A stretch of DNA of 64,000 bases from Pseudomonas batumici (GTDB lineage: Bacteria; Pseudomonadota; Gammaproteobacteria; Pseudomonadales; Pseudomonadaceae): assembly GCF_000820515.1 (NCBI RefSeq), contig NZ_JXDG01000020.1, positions 1 to 64,000 on the forward strand. Reading direction: 5' to 3'. The first letter of the stretch is position 1, and each line of letters begins with the position of its first letter. Position numbers and translations under genes: made by a program. Shown here one piece after another: positions 15,558 through 22,885 of the stretch. A model generated the notes under the pieces. The model worked only from the letters and a program-made list of their open reading frames with translations. It ran no database searches and had not been told where the DNA came from.

Positions 15558-15842
15558 TCACCACTGATTAGGCGTTAGTCGCCGAGTATGGAAGACACGG
15601 AGTACTTGCAGGCGACCGTTACGGATACGGTATGGGATCAGATAAGGTAGGTCGGGAAGAGGCCACTCCCGTGTCCCTGGTATTCGCCCCTCACGGCCCA
15701 TCGCGGGAAACTGCGCCAGTCGTTGGACGCTGGCGCGGACCTCAATCATGAAGGCTTGAGCTGCTTGTGGGTTGTCCAGCGCGATATAGGCGGCTGCGTC
15801 ATCCAGATTCTTGAGTGCGGTTTTCAGCCATTCAACGCGCAT
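15558..15842 (-). CDS. ParE/RelE-type toxin
   Basis: 94 residues from the ATG at 15842. It reads as a ParE-like toxin: MRVEWLKTALKNLDDAAAYI, then FPAMGREGRIPGTREW, LPYLIPYRI and the final VLRVFHTRR strand. These small basic proteins poison DNA gyrase (ParE) or cut mRNA (RelE); the GREGR..GTREW signature favours the ParE branch. Its start overlaps the end of the upstream antitoxin gene by 11 bases, the standard antitoxin-first arrangement. Confidence 0.88.
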   Translation of the reverse strand: MRVEWLKTALKNLDDAAAYIALDNPQAAQAFMIEVRASVQRLAQFPAMGREGRIPGTREWPLPDLPYLIPYRIRNGRLQVLRVFHTRRLTPNQW

Positions 15843-16071
15843 CGGCACCCCATTTCCTGAAGGTGGCTTCCACTTCCTCGTCCGTGGCGAAGTCGCCCGC
15901 ATCAGCCTCTTCTATAGCGCGCTGAATCTCGGCGATCTGCCACGCTTCACGGGCCAGGTAGTCGCGTAGGGCGTCGATAGCTAGGAAGGACTTACTACGG
16001 CCAGTCGCTTTTGCCAGGCTGGCGAGGGTGTCAGCCATTTCGTCGGGGAGACGTAGGGACATAACGGACAT
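15832..16071 (-). CDS. Ribbon-helix-helix antitoxin (ParD/CopG-like)
   Basis: 79 residues from the ATG at 16071. The N-terminal ribbon-helix-helix (MSLRLPDEMADTLASLAKATGRSKSF, residues 4-29) binds DNA. The C-terminal part (YLAREAWQIAEIQRAIEEADAGDFATDEEVEATF) is acidic and would wrap the toxin. A longer frame upstream (to 16242) reads through the operator and was rejected as start. A palindromic site just upstream fits autoregulation by the toxin-antitoxin complex. Confidence 0.87.
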   Translation of the reverse strand: MSVMSLRLPDEMADTLASLAKATGRSKSFLAIDALRDYLAREAWQIAEIQRAIEEADAGDFATDEEVEATFRKWGADAR

Positions 16072-16083
16072 GGGAACCTCGAT

Positions 16084-16113
16084 GTAGTGGTGTGTAATAC
16101 AGCATACTACACC
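16084..16113 (-). promoter_or_regulatory. Candidate operator of the toxin-antitoxin operon
   Basis: Imperfect inverted repeat TGTAGTGGTGTG..ATACTACACC, 13-40 bases upstream of the antitoxin ATG, where RHH antitoxins normally bind. Confidence 0.45.
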
Positions 16114-16249
16114 GTCATACGCGAAGGTGCGCCAGCAGACCGTCGTAATCATGTCCAAGTCTGTCTGAGTGAGGCCCAGCAGATCCCGCTGGCCGTACTT
16201 CACCTCCCGCGCGAAGCGTTCGGCGCTATCTCTCAAACCCAACTGGTAC

Positions 16250-16291
16250 CCCCTAGTTTTCTTCGGAAAATCAGGGGCGTTTTGGTTTTTT
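16250..16291 (+). terminator. Hairpin resembling the tRNA-Ser terminator
   Basis: CCCCTAGTTTTC / GGAAAATCAGGGG followed by GTTTTGGTTTTTTGG. Its layout and most bases match the tRNA-Ser terminator at 14026-14067 (CCCCTGATTTTC..GGGGG, TTTGTGGTTTTTGG), 2.2 kb to the left. Confidence 0.55.
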
Positions 16292-16303
16292 GGTACATAT
16301 TTT

Positions 16304-16331
16304 TTGTCCTCTTTACTGACTGACTTATGCT
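16304..16331 (+). promoter_or_regulatory. Possible sigma-70 promoter of the DUF4160/DUF2442 pair
   Basis: TTGTCC at 16304-16309 and TATGCT at 16326-16331, spacer 16 bases, 31 bases before the ATG at 16362. Confidence 0.35.
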
Positions 16332-16361
16332 AGAGAAATCATTTCCCTAGGGGCTTCATGT

Positions 16362-16596
16362 ATGGCGACCCTGCACAGTGAGCGAAACTGGAAAATCAAA
16401 ATCTACCCATGACGACCATGTGCCACCGCATTTTCATGTGCAAACACCTGATGGCGAGTCGTTGGTGCTGATAGAGGGGCTGGGTGTGCTGGGCCGCGGT
16501 GCCAACCCCAAATCCTTGAAAGCGGCCTTGTTGTGGGCAAGGGCCAATATCGCCGAACTATGGCGTGTGTGGAACGAGCAGAACCGGAGGACTTGA
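16362..16596 (+). pseudogene. DUF4160 protein interrupted by a frameshift
   Basis: The ATG at 16362 encodes MATLHSERNWKIKIYP and runs into TGA at 16410. One base further on, the +1 frame continues with DDHVPPHFHVQTPDGESLVL, then WARANIAELWRVWNEQNRR to TAG-less stop at 16594-16596. Joined, the two parts give a normal DUF4160 protein of about 77 residues, with the family's PPHFHV histidine motif. A single extra base at about 16407-16411 explains the break. A shorter GTG start at 16378 in the second frame would lose the family's N-terminal strand. It pairs with the DUF2442 gene 3 bases downstream, as in many genomes. Confidence 0.75.
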
Positions 16597-16599
16597 AAA

Positions 16600-17055
16600 G
16601 TGACCAGCAAGCTTCGTATCACGGCTGTGCAACCCGTCGCCGACAAACTGGCTTTGACCGTCGATTGGAACAATGGCAAGCGCCATACCGTTGATTTGGC
16701 AGAGCATATTCGCGCCTTCCCCGTGCTCCAGCCTCTGGAGAATCTTGCGCTGTTTGACAAAGCCGAGGTGGGCGAGTGGGGCTTTGATGTGAGTTGGGGG
16801 GATGATCTTGAGCTGTCAGCCATGACCTTGCATCGGCTGGCGCTTGAGCAAGCGGGTGAGGTGATGTTGACGAAGGATTTCAAGCGCTGGCTCGCCAACA
16901 ACAACCTTTCCCTGTCTGCGGCGGCGGTGGAGTTGGGGTTTACCCGTCGGACCATTACGGCCTACAGCAGTGGCTCAGCGCTGATCCCCAAGCATGTCGG
17001 CCTGGCGTGCCGAGGGTGGGAGTATGAACGTAAGGCTCGGGTTTGTAGTGGCTAG
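16600..17055 (+). CDS. DUF2442 protein with C-terminal helix-turn-helix
   Basis: 151 residues from a GTG with a GGAGG site, 3 bases after the DUF4160 frame. Residues 5-85 match DUF2442 (ITAVQPVADKLALTVDWNNGKRHTVDL, then WGDDLELSAMTLHRLAL). Residues about 100-140 form a Cro/XRE-like helix-turn-helix (FKRWLANNNLSLSAAAVELGFTRRTITAYSSG). DUF4160/DUF2442 pairs are thought to be toxin-antitoxin-like or DNA-binding modules of mobile origin. Here the DNA-binding partner is intact while its partner is frameshifted. Confidence 0.8.
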   Translation: MTSKLRITAVQPVADKLALTVDWNNGKRHTVDLAEHIRAFPVLQPLENLALFDKAEVGEWGFDVSWGDDLELSAMTLHRLALEQAGEVMLTKDFKRWLANNNLSLSAAAVELGFTRRTITAYSSGSALIPKHVGLACRGWEYERKARVCSG

Positions 17056-17156
17056 CTGATTTGATCAGAAAACCCCACGAGCATATCCCCTAAAATCTGG
17101 AAGGCTAGAGGTGTCTTATTCTGATGATCGGCCGCACCTCTCCTGTCAAAACGGCC

Positions 17157-18377
17157 TCAAATCGCCTTGGCATGCCTCGGTAATCCTACGGAAATCACTG
17201 CAGCGAGCAGCACGAACATGCTGGATATCCATAAGCACGCACCCAGCCCATACGCCTGATAAACCCACCCCGAGAGCACCGTGCCTATCAGTCGTCCCAT
17301 GGCGTTCGACATGTAGTAAAAACCCACATCCAGCGACACGCCGTCTTCCTTGGCGTAGGACACGATCAGGTAGCTGTGCAGCGAAGAGTTCACCGCGAAC
17401 AGCGCACCAAAGACCATCAGTCCACCCAACAGAACCACCTGTTGCGACAGCCCGCTGTTCAGCCCGAGAGCGATTGCCGCAGGTAGGCCTGCCAGAGCAA
17501 GCGCCCACAGGAATGCCGCACGGCCATCTGGAACATGTCCGCGCTTCTTGCCGGTAATGCGCGGAGCGAACGATTGCACGATGCCGTAGCCGATCACCCA
17601 GGCCGCCAGGAACCCACCGACCTTCCAAAAGTCCCAGCCAAAAACACTGCTCAGGTAGACCGGCAAGGCCACCACGAACCAGACATCACGAGCGCCGAAC
17701 AGAAACATCCGTGCCGCTGAGAGAATGTTGATCGCCCGGCTCTTGGAAAGGATTTCACGAAACTTGGGCTTGGCCTTGGCTTTGCCCAGGTCTCTTTTCA
17801 GCAGAATCAGGCTGCCGATCCAGATCAGCGCCAGGACGCCTGACATGGCCAGCAACGCACCTTTGAAACCCATCAAGGCCAGCAAGGCTCCACCGAGAAA
17901 GAAACCGACACCCTTGAGTGCATTCTTCGAGCCGGTGAGGATGGCTATCCATTGGTAAAGCTTGCCCTGTTGCCCATCGGACACCAGGAGTTTGATGGAG
18001 CTTTTGGCGCTCATCTTGTTCAGGTCTTTGGCGATCCCTGACAGCGCCTGGGCGCCCATGACCCAAGGAATGCTCAGCCAGGTCGAGGGCACTGCCAGCA
18101 TCAGCAACGCCACGACCTGCATGCCCAGCCCGATGTTCATGGTCCGGTTCAGACCCAACCGAGCCCCGAGGTAGCCACCGACGAGGTTGGTGACCACACC
18201 AAAGAATTCGTAGAACAGAAACAACGCCGCGATTTGAAATGGGCTGTAGCCCAGCTCGTTGAAATGCAGCACCACCAACATGCGCAAGGCGCCGTCGGTG
18301 AGGGTGAAGGCCCAGTAATTACCCGTTACGAGCAGATACTGCCGCACTTCTGGAGCGAGGGCTGACAACGCTTTCAT
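17157..18377 (-). CDS. arsJ: Organoarsenical efflux MFS transporter ArsJ
   Basis: 406 residues with about 12 hydrophobic segments and an MFS pattern (FGVVTNLVGGYLGARLGLNR near 60-80). The long central basic loop KRDLGKAKAKPKFREILSKSRAIN separates the two halves. The preceding gene 9 bases upstream encodes the arsenic-type GAPDH, its established partner: GAPDH makes 1-arseno-3-phosphoglycerate from arsenate and glyceraldehyde-3-phosphate, and ArsJ exports it. Last gene of the ars operon. Confidence 0.93.
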   Translation of the reverse strand: MKALSALAPEVRQYLLVTGNYWAFTLTDGALRMLVVLHFNELGYSPFQIAALFLFYEFFGVVTNLVGGYLGARLGLNRTMNIGLGMQVVALLMLAVPSTWLSIPWVMGAQALSGIAKDLNKMSAKSSIKLLVSDGQQGKLYQWIAILTGSKNALKGVGFFLGGALLALMGFKGALLAMSGVLALIWIGSLILLKRDLGKAKAKPKFREILSKSRAINILSAARMFLFGARDVWFVVALPVYLSSVFGWDFWKVGGFLAAWVIGYGIVQSFAPRITGKKRGHVPDGRAAFLWALALAGLPAAIALGLNSGLSQQVVLLGGLMVFGALFAVNSSLHSYLIVSYAKEDGVSLDVGFYYMSNAMGRLIGTVLSGWVYQAYGLGACLWISSMFVLLAAVISVGLPRHAKAI

Positions 18378-18386
18378 GACCGCTCC

Positions 18387-19391
18387 TCAGACTGCCAACC
18401 CGACCATTCTGGCCAGTTCGACGGTGCGGTTGGCATAGCCCCATTCGTTGTCATACCAGGCATAGAGTTTGACCTGGGTGCCATTGATAACCATGGTCGA
18501 CAGCGCATCGATGATCGATGAGCGTGGGTCGGTACGGTAGTCGATGGATACCAGCGGGCGGTCTTCGAAACCGAGGATGTCCTTCAGCTCGTTTTCCGAA
18601 GCATCCTTCAGGAACTGGTTCACTTCCTCGACGGTAGTGGCGCGCTCGACCTCGAAGACACAGTCGGTCAGCGAAGCGTTGGCCAACGGCACGCGCACGG
18701 CGTGACCATTCAGGCGTCCGCGCAGCTCCGGGAAGATTTCGGCAATGGCGGTCGCCGAGCCGGTACTGGTCGGAATCAGGCTCATGCCTGAAGCGCGTGC
18801 ACGACGCAGATCCTTGTGGGGTTGATCGAGAATGCTTTGGGTGTTGGTCAGGTCATGGATGGTGGTGATCGAACCGTGGCGAATGCCCAGTTTCTCGTGG
18901 ATTACCTTCACCACTGGCGCCAGGCAGTTGGTGGTGCATGATGCCGCCGTGACGATGCGATGTTCCGCAGCATTGAACAACTGATGGTTGACGCCCATGA
19001 CGATGTTCAGCGCGCCTTTTTCTTTCACCGGGGCACTGACCACCACGCGCTTCACGCCCTGGTCGAGGTAAGCCTGGAGCACCGCGACGGTCTTCATCTT
19101 GCCGCTGGCCTCTATCACCAGATCGCAGCCCGACCAGTCGGTGTCGGCAATCGCCTTGTTGGTTGTTACCTTGATTCGCTTGCCGTCGATGACAATGCTG
19201 TCGCCCTCGGCGTCAGCCTGATGATTCCAGCGGCCGTGCACCGAGTCGAAGTTCAGCAAGTGCGCATGCGTCGCCGCGTCACCTGCCGGATCGTTGATCT
19301 GGACGAATTCAAATTCTGGCCAGCTCCAGGCGGCTCGCAGTGCGAGGCGACCGATCCGACCGAAACCATTGATGCCAACTTTGATAGTCAT
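18387..19391 (-). CDS. ArsJ-associated glyceraldehyde-3-phosphate dehydrogenase
   Basis: 334 residues from the ATG at 19391. The NAD-binding start is [20 protein letters not shown], the catalytic Cys152 is in [11 protein letters not shown] and the C-terminus has [16 protein letters not shown]. It is a complete, apparently active GAPDH. Its place between arsH and arsJ identifies it as the arsenate-resistance form rather than the glycolytic one. A longer frame to 19493 has no GAPDH similarity upstream of the ATG chosen. About 165 bases separate it from arsH. Confidence 0.92.
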   Translation of the reverse strand: MTIKVGINGFGRIGRLALRAAWSWPEFEFVQINDPAGDAATHAHLLNFDSVHGRWNHQADAEGDSIVIDGKRIKVTTNKAIADTDWSGCDLVIEASGKMKTVAVLQAYLDQGVKRVVVSAPVKEKGALNIVMGVNHQLFNAAEHRIVTAASCTTNCLAPVVKVIHEKLGIRHGSITTIHDLTNTQSILDQPHKDLRRARASGMSLIPTSTGSATAIAEIFPELRGRLNGHAVRVPLANASLTDCVFEVERATTVEEVNQFLKDASENELKDILGFEDRPLVSIDYRTDPRSSIIDALSTMVINGTQVKLYAWYDNEWGYANRTVELARMVGLAV

Positions 19392-19555
19392 GGTGTTGTG
19401 CTCTGTGTCTGTCGTCAGTGACAGTTCGACTGGGTGTCGAACTGGCCGATGTATTCGATATGGGCTGGATGCCGGGTACTCTGTGAAGATCAATGGGCTT
19501 TGAGCAGCGCCAAGGGGAGTACGGACTAGGGGGGTTATTGCACGGTAAAAATTCC

Positions 19556-20272
19556 TCAGATGGAGCGCTGATTGACACGTTTCATGAGTTCTTCCGCCGA
19601 CTCCTTGCGCTCGGAGTAGCGATCAACCAGATAGTCCTGGCGGTCGCGCAGCAGCAGCGTGAATTTCACCAACTCCTCCATCACATCAACGACTCGGTCG
19701 TAGAAAGGGGAGGCCCTCATTCGACCGTTGTCGTCGAACTCCATATAGGCCTTCGGTACGGACGACTGGTTGGGGATGGTGAACATGCGCATCCAACGTC
19801 CCAGCCCCCGCAGTTGATTGACCACGTTGAACGACTGCGAACCGCCGCACACCTGCATGACGGCAAGGGTTTTGCCCTGGGTCGGGCGCACAGCACCCAT
19901 GGCCAGGGGGACCCAGTCGATCTGTGCCTTGAAGACCGCGCTCATCGAGCCGTGACGTTCAGGGGAGCACCAGACCTGTCCCTCGGACCACTGCATCAGC
20001 TCGCGCAGTTCCTGAACCCGAGGGTGATCGGCAGGGGCGTCATCCGGAAGTGGTAACCCTGAAGGGTTGAAAACCCGCGCCTCGGCGCCGAAGTGCTCCA
20101 ATAGCCGAGCCGCTTCTTCGACCAGCAGCCGACTGAAGGAATGCTCACGAGTCGATCCGTACAGCAGCAAAATGCGCGGTTTGTGGGTGGAGGTCTGTTC
20201 GATACCGAGCTTGTCAGTTGATGGGAAATCCACCAGTTCGGCATCGAGTTGGGGGATAGGGTCATCGTACAT
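19556..20272 (-). CDS. arsH: NADPH-dependent FMN reductase ArsH
   Basis: 238 residues from the ATG at 20272. Flavodoxin-like ArsH signature: [18 protein letters not shown] for phosphate binding of [23 protein letters not shown] and a characteristic [20 protein letters not shown]. ArsH oxidises trivalent organoarsenicals and can reduce other substrates with NADPH. Its first codons overlap the surviving end of the ACR3 gene, so translation was probably coupled to the exporter before its loss. Confidence 0.93.
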   Translation of the reverse strand: MYDDPIPQLDAELVDFPSTDKLGIEQTSTHKPRILLLYGSTREHSFSRLLVEEAARLLEHFGAEARVFNPSGLPLPDDAPADHPRVQELRELMQWSEGQVWCSPERHGSMSAVFKAQIDWVPLAMGAVRPTQGKTLAVMQVCGGSQSFNVVNQLRGLGRWMRMFTIPNQSSVPKAYMEFDDNGRMRASPFYDRVVDVMEELVKFTLLLRDRQDYLVDRYSERKESAEELMKRVNQRSI

Positions 20273-20390
20273 AGTCGTTGTCCTGCGCCATGGCGCTCTT
20301 GGAATCATCGAACCAGCGGCGCTTCAGCCAAAAGGCGACACCGACCAGGGAAATCAGCACCGGCACTTCCACAAGAGGGCCATATTTCCT
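20262..20390 (-). pseudogene. arsB: Stump of ACR3-type arsenite exporter
   Basis: On the minus strand, in the gap between arsC and arsH, an open frame reads YGPLVEVPVLISLVGVAFWL, then [20 protein letters not shown] and stops at 20262-20264. GPLVEVPVL followed by a hydrophobic helix and a basic tail is the C-terminal end of ACR3 arsenite permeases. Only about 42 of the roughly 350 codons remain. A ribosome-site-like CGCAGGAAAT directly precedes the stump, so the deletion removed nearly the whole coding region but left its edges. No arsenite exporter gene is present elsewhere in the window. Confidence 0.85.
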
Positions 20391-20393
20391 GCG

Positions 20394-20864
20394 TTAAAGC
20401 GTACTGATCAGAGCCAGCTCAGCCTTGAGCTGCTCGGCACCCAAGGTGGAAAGGGGTAAAGCCAGGAACGCTTCCAGTCGCCGGGTGATTTGCTCCAGGG
20501 TCACATCAAATGCGGCCTGGACTTCTTCCGGTGTGCCGTGAAAGTCCGATGGGTCAGCCAAACCCCAGTGCCCCTTGATCGAGGGGCCGAAGAACGCCGG
20601 GCAGGCTTCACCCGCGGCTTTATCGCAGACGGTAATGACGAAGTCGGGAGCAAGGTGTTCATGCGCGTCGCTGGACTTGCTGAACAGCCCAACCGTTGAG
20701 ATGCCTGTCTTTTCCAACGTTTTCAGGGCCAGTGGATGCACTTCGCCTTTGGGCTGGCTGCCCGCGCTGTAGGCTTTCATGCCCGCAGGGGCCAAATGGT
20801 TGAAGGCCGCTTCACAGAGAATGCTGCGGCAACTATTGGCCGTGCAGAGGAACAGTATCTTCAT
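20394..20864 (-). CDS. arsC: Arsenate reductase, low-molecular-weight phosphatase type
   Basis: 156 residues from the ATG at 20864. The P-loop MKILFLCTANSCRS gives catalytic Cys7 and Cys12 with Arg13, and two more cysteines, Cys80 and Cys88 (ITVCDKAAGEACPAF), match the disulfide relay of thioredoxin-coupled ArsC. The enzyme reduces arsenate to arsenite in the cytoplasm. It lies 39 bases after arsR. The stump of the exporter that would expel its product starts just after its stop codon. Confidence 0.92.
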   Translation of the reverse strand: MKILFLCTANSCRSILCEAAFNHLAPAGMKAYSAGSQPKGEVHPLALKTLEKTGISTVGLFSKSSDAHEHLAPDFVITVCDKAAGEACPAFFGPSIKGHWGLADPSDFHGTPEEVQAAFDVTLEQITRRLEAFLALPLSTLGAEQLKAELALISTL

Positions 20865-20903
20865 CGGACTCTCTCTCATAAACCAACCTCAGGCGGTTAG
20901 GGT

Positions 20904-21275
20904 TCAGCAGCAGGCAGCGACGCGTTCGGGGCGGTCGCCCATTTCATCAAGGCGTTTGGCATCAGGGCTCAACCAATGCTTGTTGGCCTCCAGAACGGTG
21001 GTCAGAACGCTATGCACCCAATCAGGCAGGTTCGGGTGCAGTCGGTAGTAGACCCATTGGCCTTGCCGACGATCCGCCAGCAGGCCGCAGTTACGCAGTT
21101 GTGCCAAGTTCCGGGATACTTTGGGTTGACTCTCGTTGAGCGCGCAGGTCAGTTCGCAGACGCAGAGTTCACCCTCACGGGTGACCAGCAGCATCATGCG
21201 AACCCGATTGTCGTCGGCCAGGCATTTGAAAACGGTGGTGGGGGTCAGGTGGTCGGTCATTGCTGTGGTGGTCAT
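20904..21275 (-). CDS. arsR: Arsenic-responsive repressor ArsR
   Basis: 123 residues from the ATG at 21275. A winged helix with the metalloid site ELCVCEL (Cys38 and Cys40) followed by the recognition helix ESQPKVSRNLAQLRNCGLL. Arsenite binding to the cysteines releases the repressor. It is the first gene of the operon and lies just downstream of a tandem AT-rich operator. Two extra cysteines end the protein (AACC). An in-frame ATG 6 codons upstream is possible but less likely. Confidence 0.92.
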   Translation of the reverse strand: MTTTAMTDHLTPTTVFKCLADDNRVRMMLLVTREGELCVCELTCALNESQPKVSRNLAQLRNCGLLADRRQGQWVYYRLHPNLPDWVHSVLTTVLEANKHWLSPDAKRLDEMGDRPERVAACC

Positions 21276-21297
21276 AATGAGGCCTTGGCTCATATGC

Positions 21298-21328
21298 GAT
21301 TTTTCGAATATATGATTTTTCGAATATA
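21298..21328 (-). promoter_or_regulatory. ArsR operator / ars promoter region
   Basis: Two identical 15-base direct repeats GATTTTTCGAATATA at 21298-21312 and 21314-21328. Each contains the palindrome-like core TTCGAA. They sit 23-53 bases upstream of the arsR start, as expected for an ArsR-family operator. Confidence 0.65.
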
Positions 21329-21617
21329 AGGTAAAGCATCAAGGGCGGATTTGTTCGATGAGGGCATCGGATTGCGCCGAACGGTCTCACTGAAACACCC
21401 ATGAAATGAGGAGGGTCCTGGAGAGTGGTCAGGTTTTGTGTCGGTTATATTTGAAAAATTGTATATGCGGATTTTGTAATGAGCAGTCATCGATCAGGCG
21501 TGGCCTCTCCCACGGCTCGACCATCAAGCAAGACGAAGGCAGGACCTGGAAAGCCATTGCACAGGTGGGAACACCTAGGCACGCCAACAGTCGTTTTCAT
21601 CGCTTGAGCCCTCGAGT

Positions 21618-21653
21618 GATTGGCAGACGACTTTTCTGGATCGTCTGTCAATC
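21618..21653. repeat. 13-base stem-loop in the ars-MXKDX gap
   Basis: GATTGGCAGACGA and TCGTCTGTCAATC pair along 13 bases with one G-T wobble around a 10-base loop (CTTTTCTGGA). No T run on either side, so it is not a standard terminator. The rest of 21329-21725 holds nothing I can support as a gene. Confidence 0.55.
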
Positions 21654-21725
21654 AGTCGGTGCCGATGCTCCTGGAATGTCCCTGGCGGGAGCACACACGA
21701 TCCACTGCTGATGCGACCGGGCGTC

Positions 21726-22040
21726 TCAATACTTCTTCATCGTGTCATTGCTCATGTCGTCCTTTTTTTCCATACCATCGCTCTTCATGGCGCCACCTTT
21801 ATCCATGCTGTCTTTTTTCATGGCGTCACTCTTCGCCTTGTTGCCTTTGGTCTTGTAGTGGTGCGCTTTCTTCGCTGCGGTGCCTTTCATTTCATCTTTT
21901 TTCATTTCATCCTTTTGCATCGCAGGCTTGGCCATCTGATCCTTGGACATATCACCTGTCCCGGTTTCAGCTGCAAACAGTGGGGCAGCGGCCAGCCCCA
22001 GAACAACGGCGGCAACCGCCGTAACAATCAGCTTCTTCAT
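21726..22040 (-). CDS. Pentapeptide MXKDX-repeat protein
   Basis: 104 residues. A signal peptide (KKLIVTAVAAVVLGLAAAPLFA) precedes a repetitive Met/Lys/Asp-rich region with units such as MAKPA, MQKDE, MKKDE, MKKDS, MDKGG, MKSDG, MEKKD. This is the MXKDX repeat family, small periplasmic proteins of unknown function, often near redox or stress genes. Methionine-rich repeats could bind copper or be oxidised; this is inference only. Confidence 0.88.
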   Translation of the reverse strand: MKKLIVTAVAAVVLGLAAAPLFAAETGTGDMSKDQMAKPAMQKDEMKKDEMKGTAAKKAHHYKTKGNKAKSDAMKKDSMDKGGAMKSDGMEKKDDMSNDTMKKY

Positions 22041-22108
22041 GTCACTACTCCTGTGTAGTTCGCGTTAACGACAGCGGCAATACGCCGTTTTTCAGGACAG
22101 CCGATTGC

Positions 22109-22882
22109 TCAACTGCCACTGAACCAGTTGTAACCCTGATCCTCCCAATAGCCACCGGGATAGTCATTGGTCACAAAGATCTCCACCACATGCTTGGGGT
22201 TCTTGAAGCCTAATTTGGTCGGCATACGCAGCCGCAGGGGGTAACCGTATTCCGGCGGCAATACCTGATCGTCATAACTCAGGGTCAGCAGCGTTTGCGC
22301 GTGCAAGGCTGTGGGCATGTCGATGCTGGTGTAATAGTCATCAGCGCATTTGAGTCCGACATATTTGGCACTGGTGTCGGCGCCCACACGTTGTAGAAAG
22401 GTCGAAAAGGTCACTCCACCCCATTTTCCGATGGCGCTCCAGCCCTCCACGCAAATCAGCCGCGTGACCTGACTGGTGTGCGGCAACTGGCTCAATTCGG
22501 CAAGGGTCCAGCTGTGTTTATCCTGGACCAGACCGCCGACCGTGAGTTTGAAATCATCACCGTCGATGTCCGGAATGCCGTTGCGGTCGTAATAGGCGTT
22601 GAAGGGAAATGGCCGCGTCATCATCGACTCAGGATAAGTCGGTGCCAGTCTGCTCGGATCGAACAGCGCCGCCTGAACCTTGTCGTTGAAGCGCGACACC
22701 CTTCTCAGCATGGACTCCACGGAGTCGCTGTCATCAACACGACAGCCCGTCAGCAAGGCAATCCCGCCCAGCGTCCAGGCATAGCGCAGAAACTGTCTGC
22801 GGGCAGGGAGATCAAGCTCCTGCGCCACCGACTGGATGATGGCGGGCTCAGCCATTTTGTCTTCGCCACTCTTTCTGTTCAT
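22109..22882 (-). CDS. Tat-exported molybdopterin oxidoreductase (sulfite oxidase / MsrP-like)
   Basis: 257 residues. A twin-arginine motif RRQFLR (29-33) is followed by a hydrophobic segment ending LLTGC at 47, so it may be a Tat-exported lipoprotein. The oxidoreductase domain has the Mo-ligating Cys144 in RLICVEGWSAIGKWGG and ends YPLRLRMPTKLGFKNPKHVV. The fold matches the sulfite oxidase/YedY group. It sits 3 bases after a cytochrome b gene, the usual electron donor. Methionine sulfoxide reduction is one possible role; the substrate is not proven. Confidence 0.88.
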   Translation of the reverse strand: MNRKSGEDKMAEPAIIQSVAQELDLPARRQFLRYAWTLGGIALLTGCRVDDSDSVESMLRRVSRFNDKVQAALFDPSRLAPTYPESMMTRPFPFNAYYDRNGIPDIDGDDFKLTVGGLVQDKHSWTLAELSQLPHTSQVTRLICVEGWSAIGKWGGVTFSTFLQRVGADTSAKYVGLKCADDYYTSIDMPTALHAQTLLTLSYDDQVLPPEYGYPLRLRMPTKLGFKNPKHVVEIFVTNDYPGGYWEDQGYNWFSGS

Positions 22883-22885
22883 GAG

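Noticed and set aside
16217..16250. A possible copy of the tRNA-Ser 3' end (ATCTCTC) as right attachment site
   Set aside because: Only seven bases match and the surrounding sequence looks like an old coding remnant.
21406..21711. A 101-codon plus-strand frame in the ars-MXKDX gap
   Set aside because: No ribosome site, no recognisable sequence, and it contains the 13-base hairpin.
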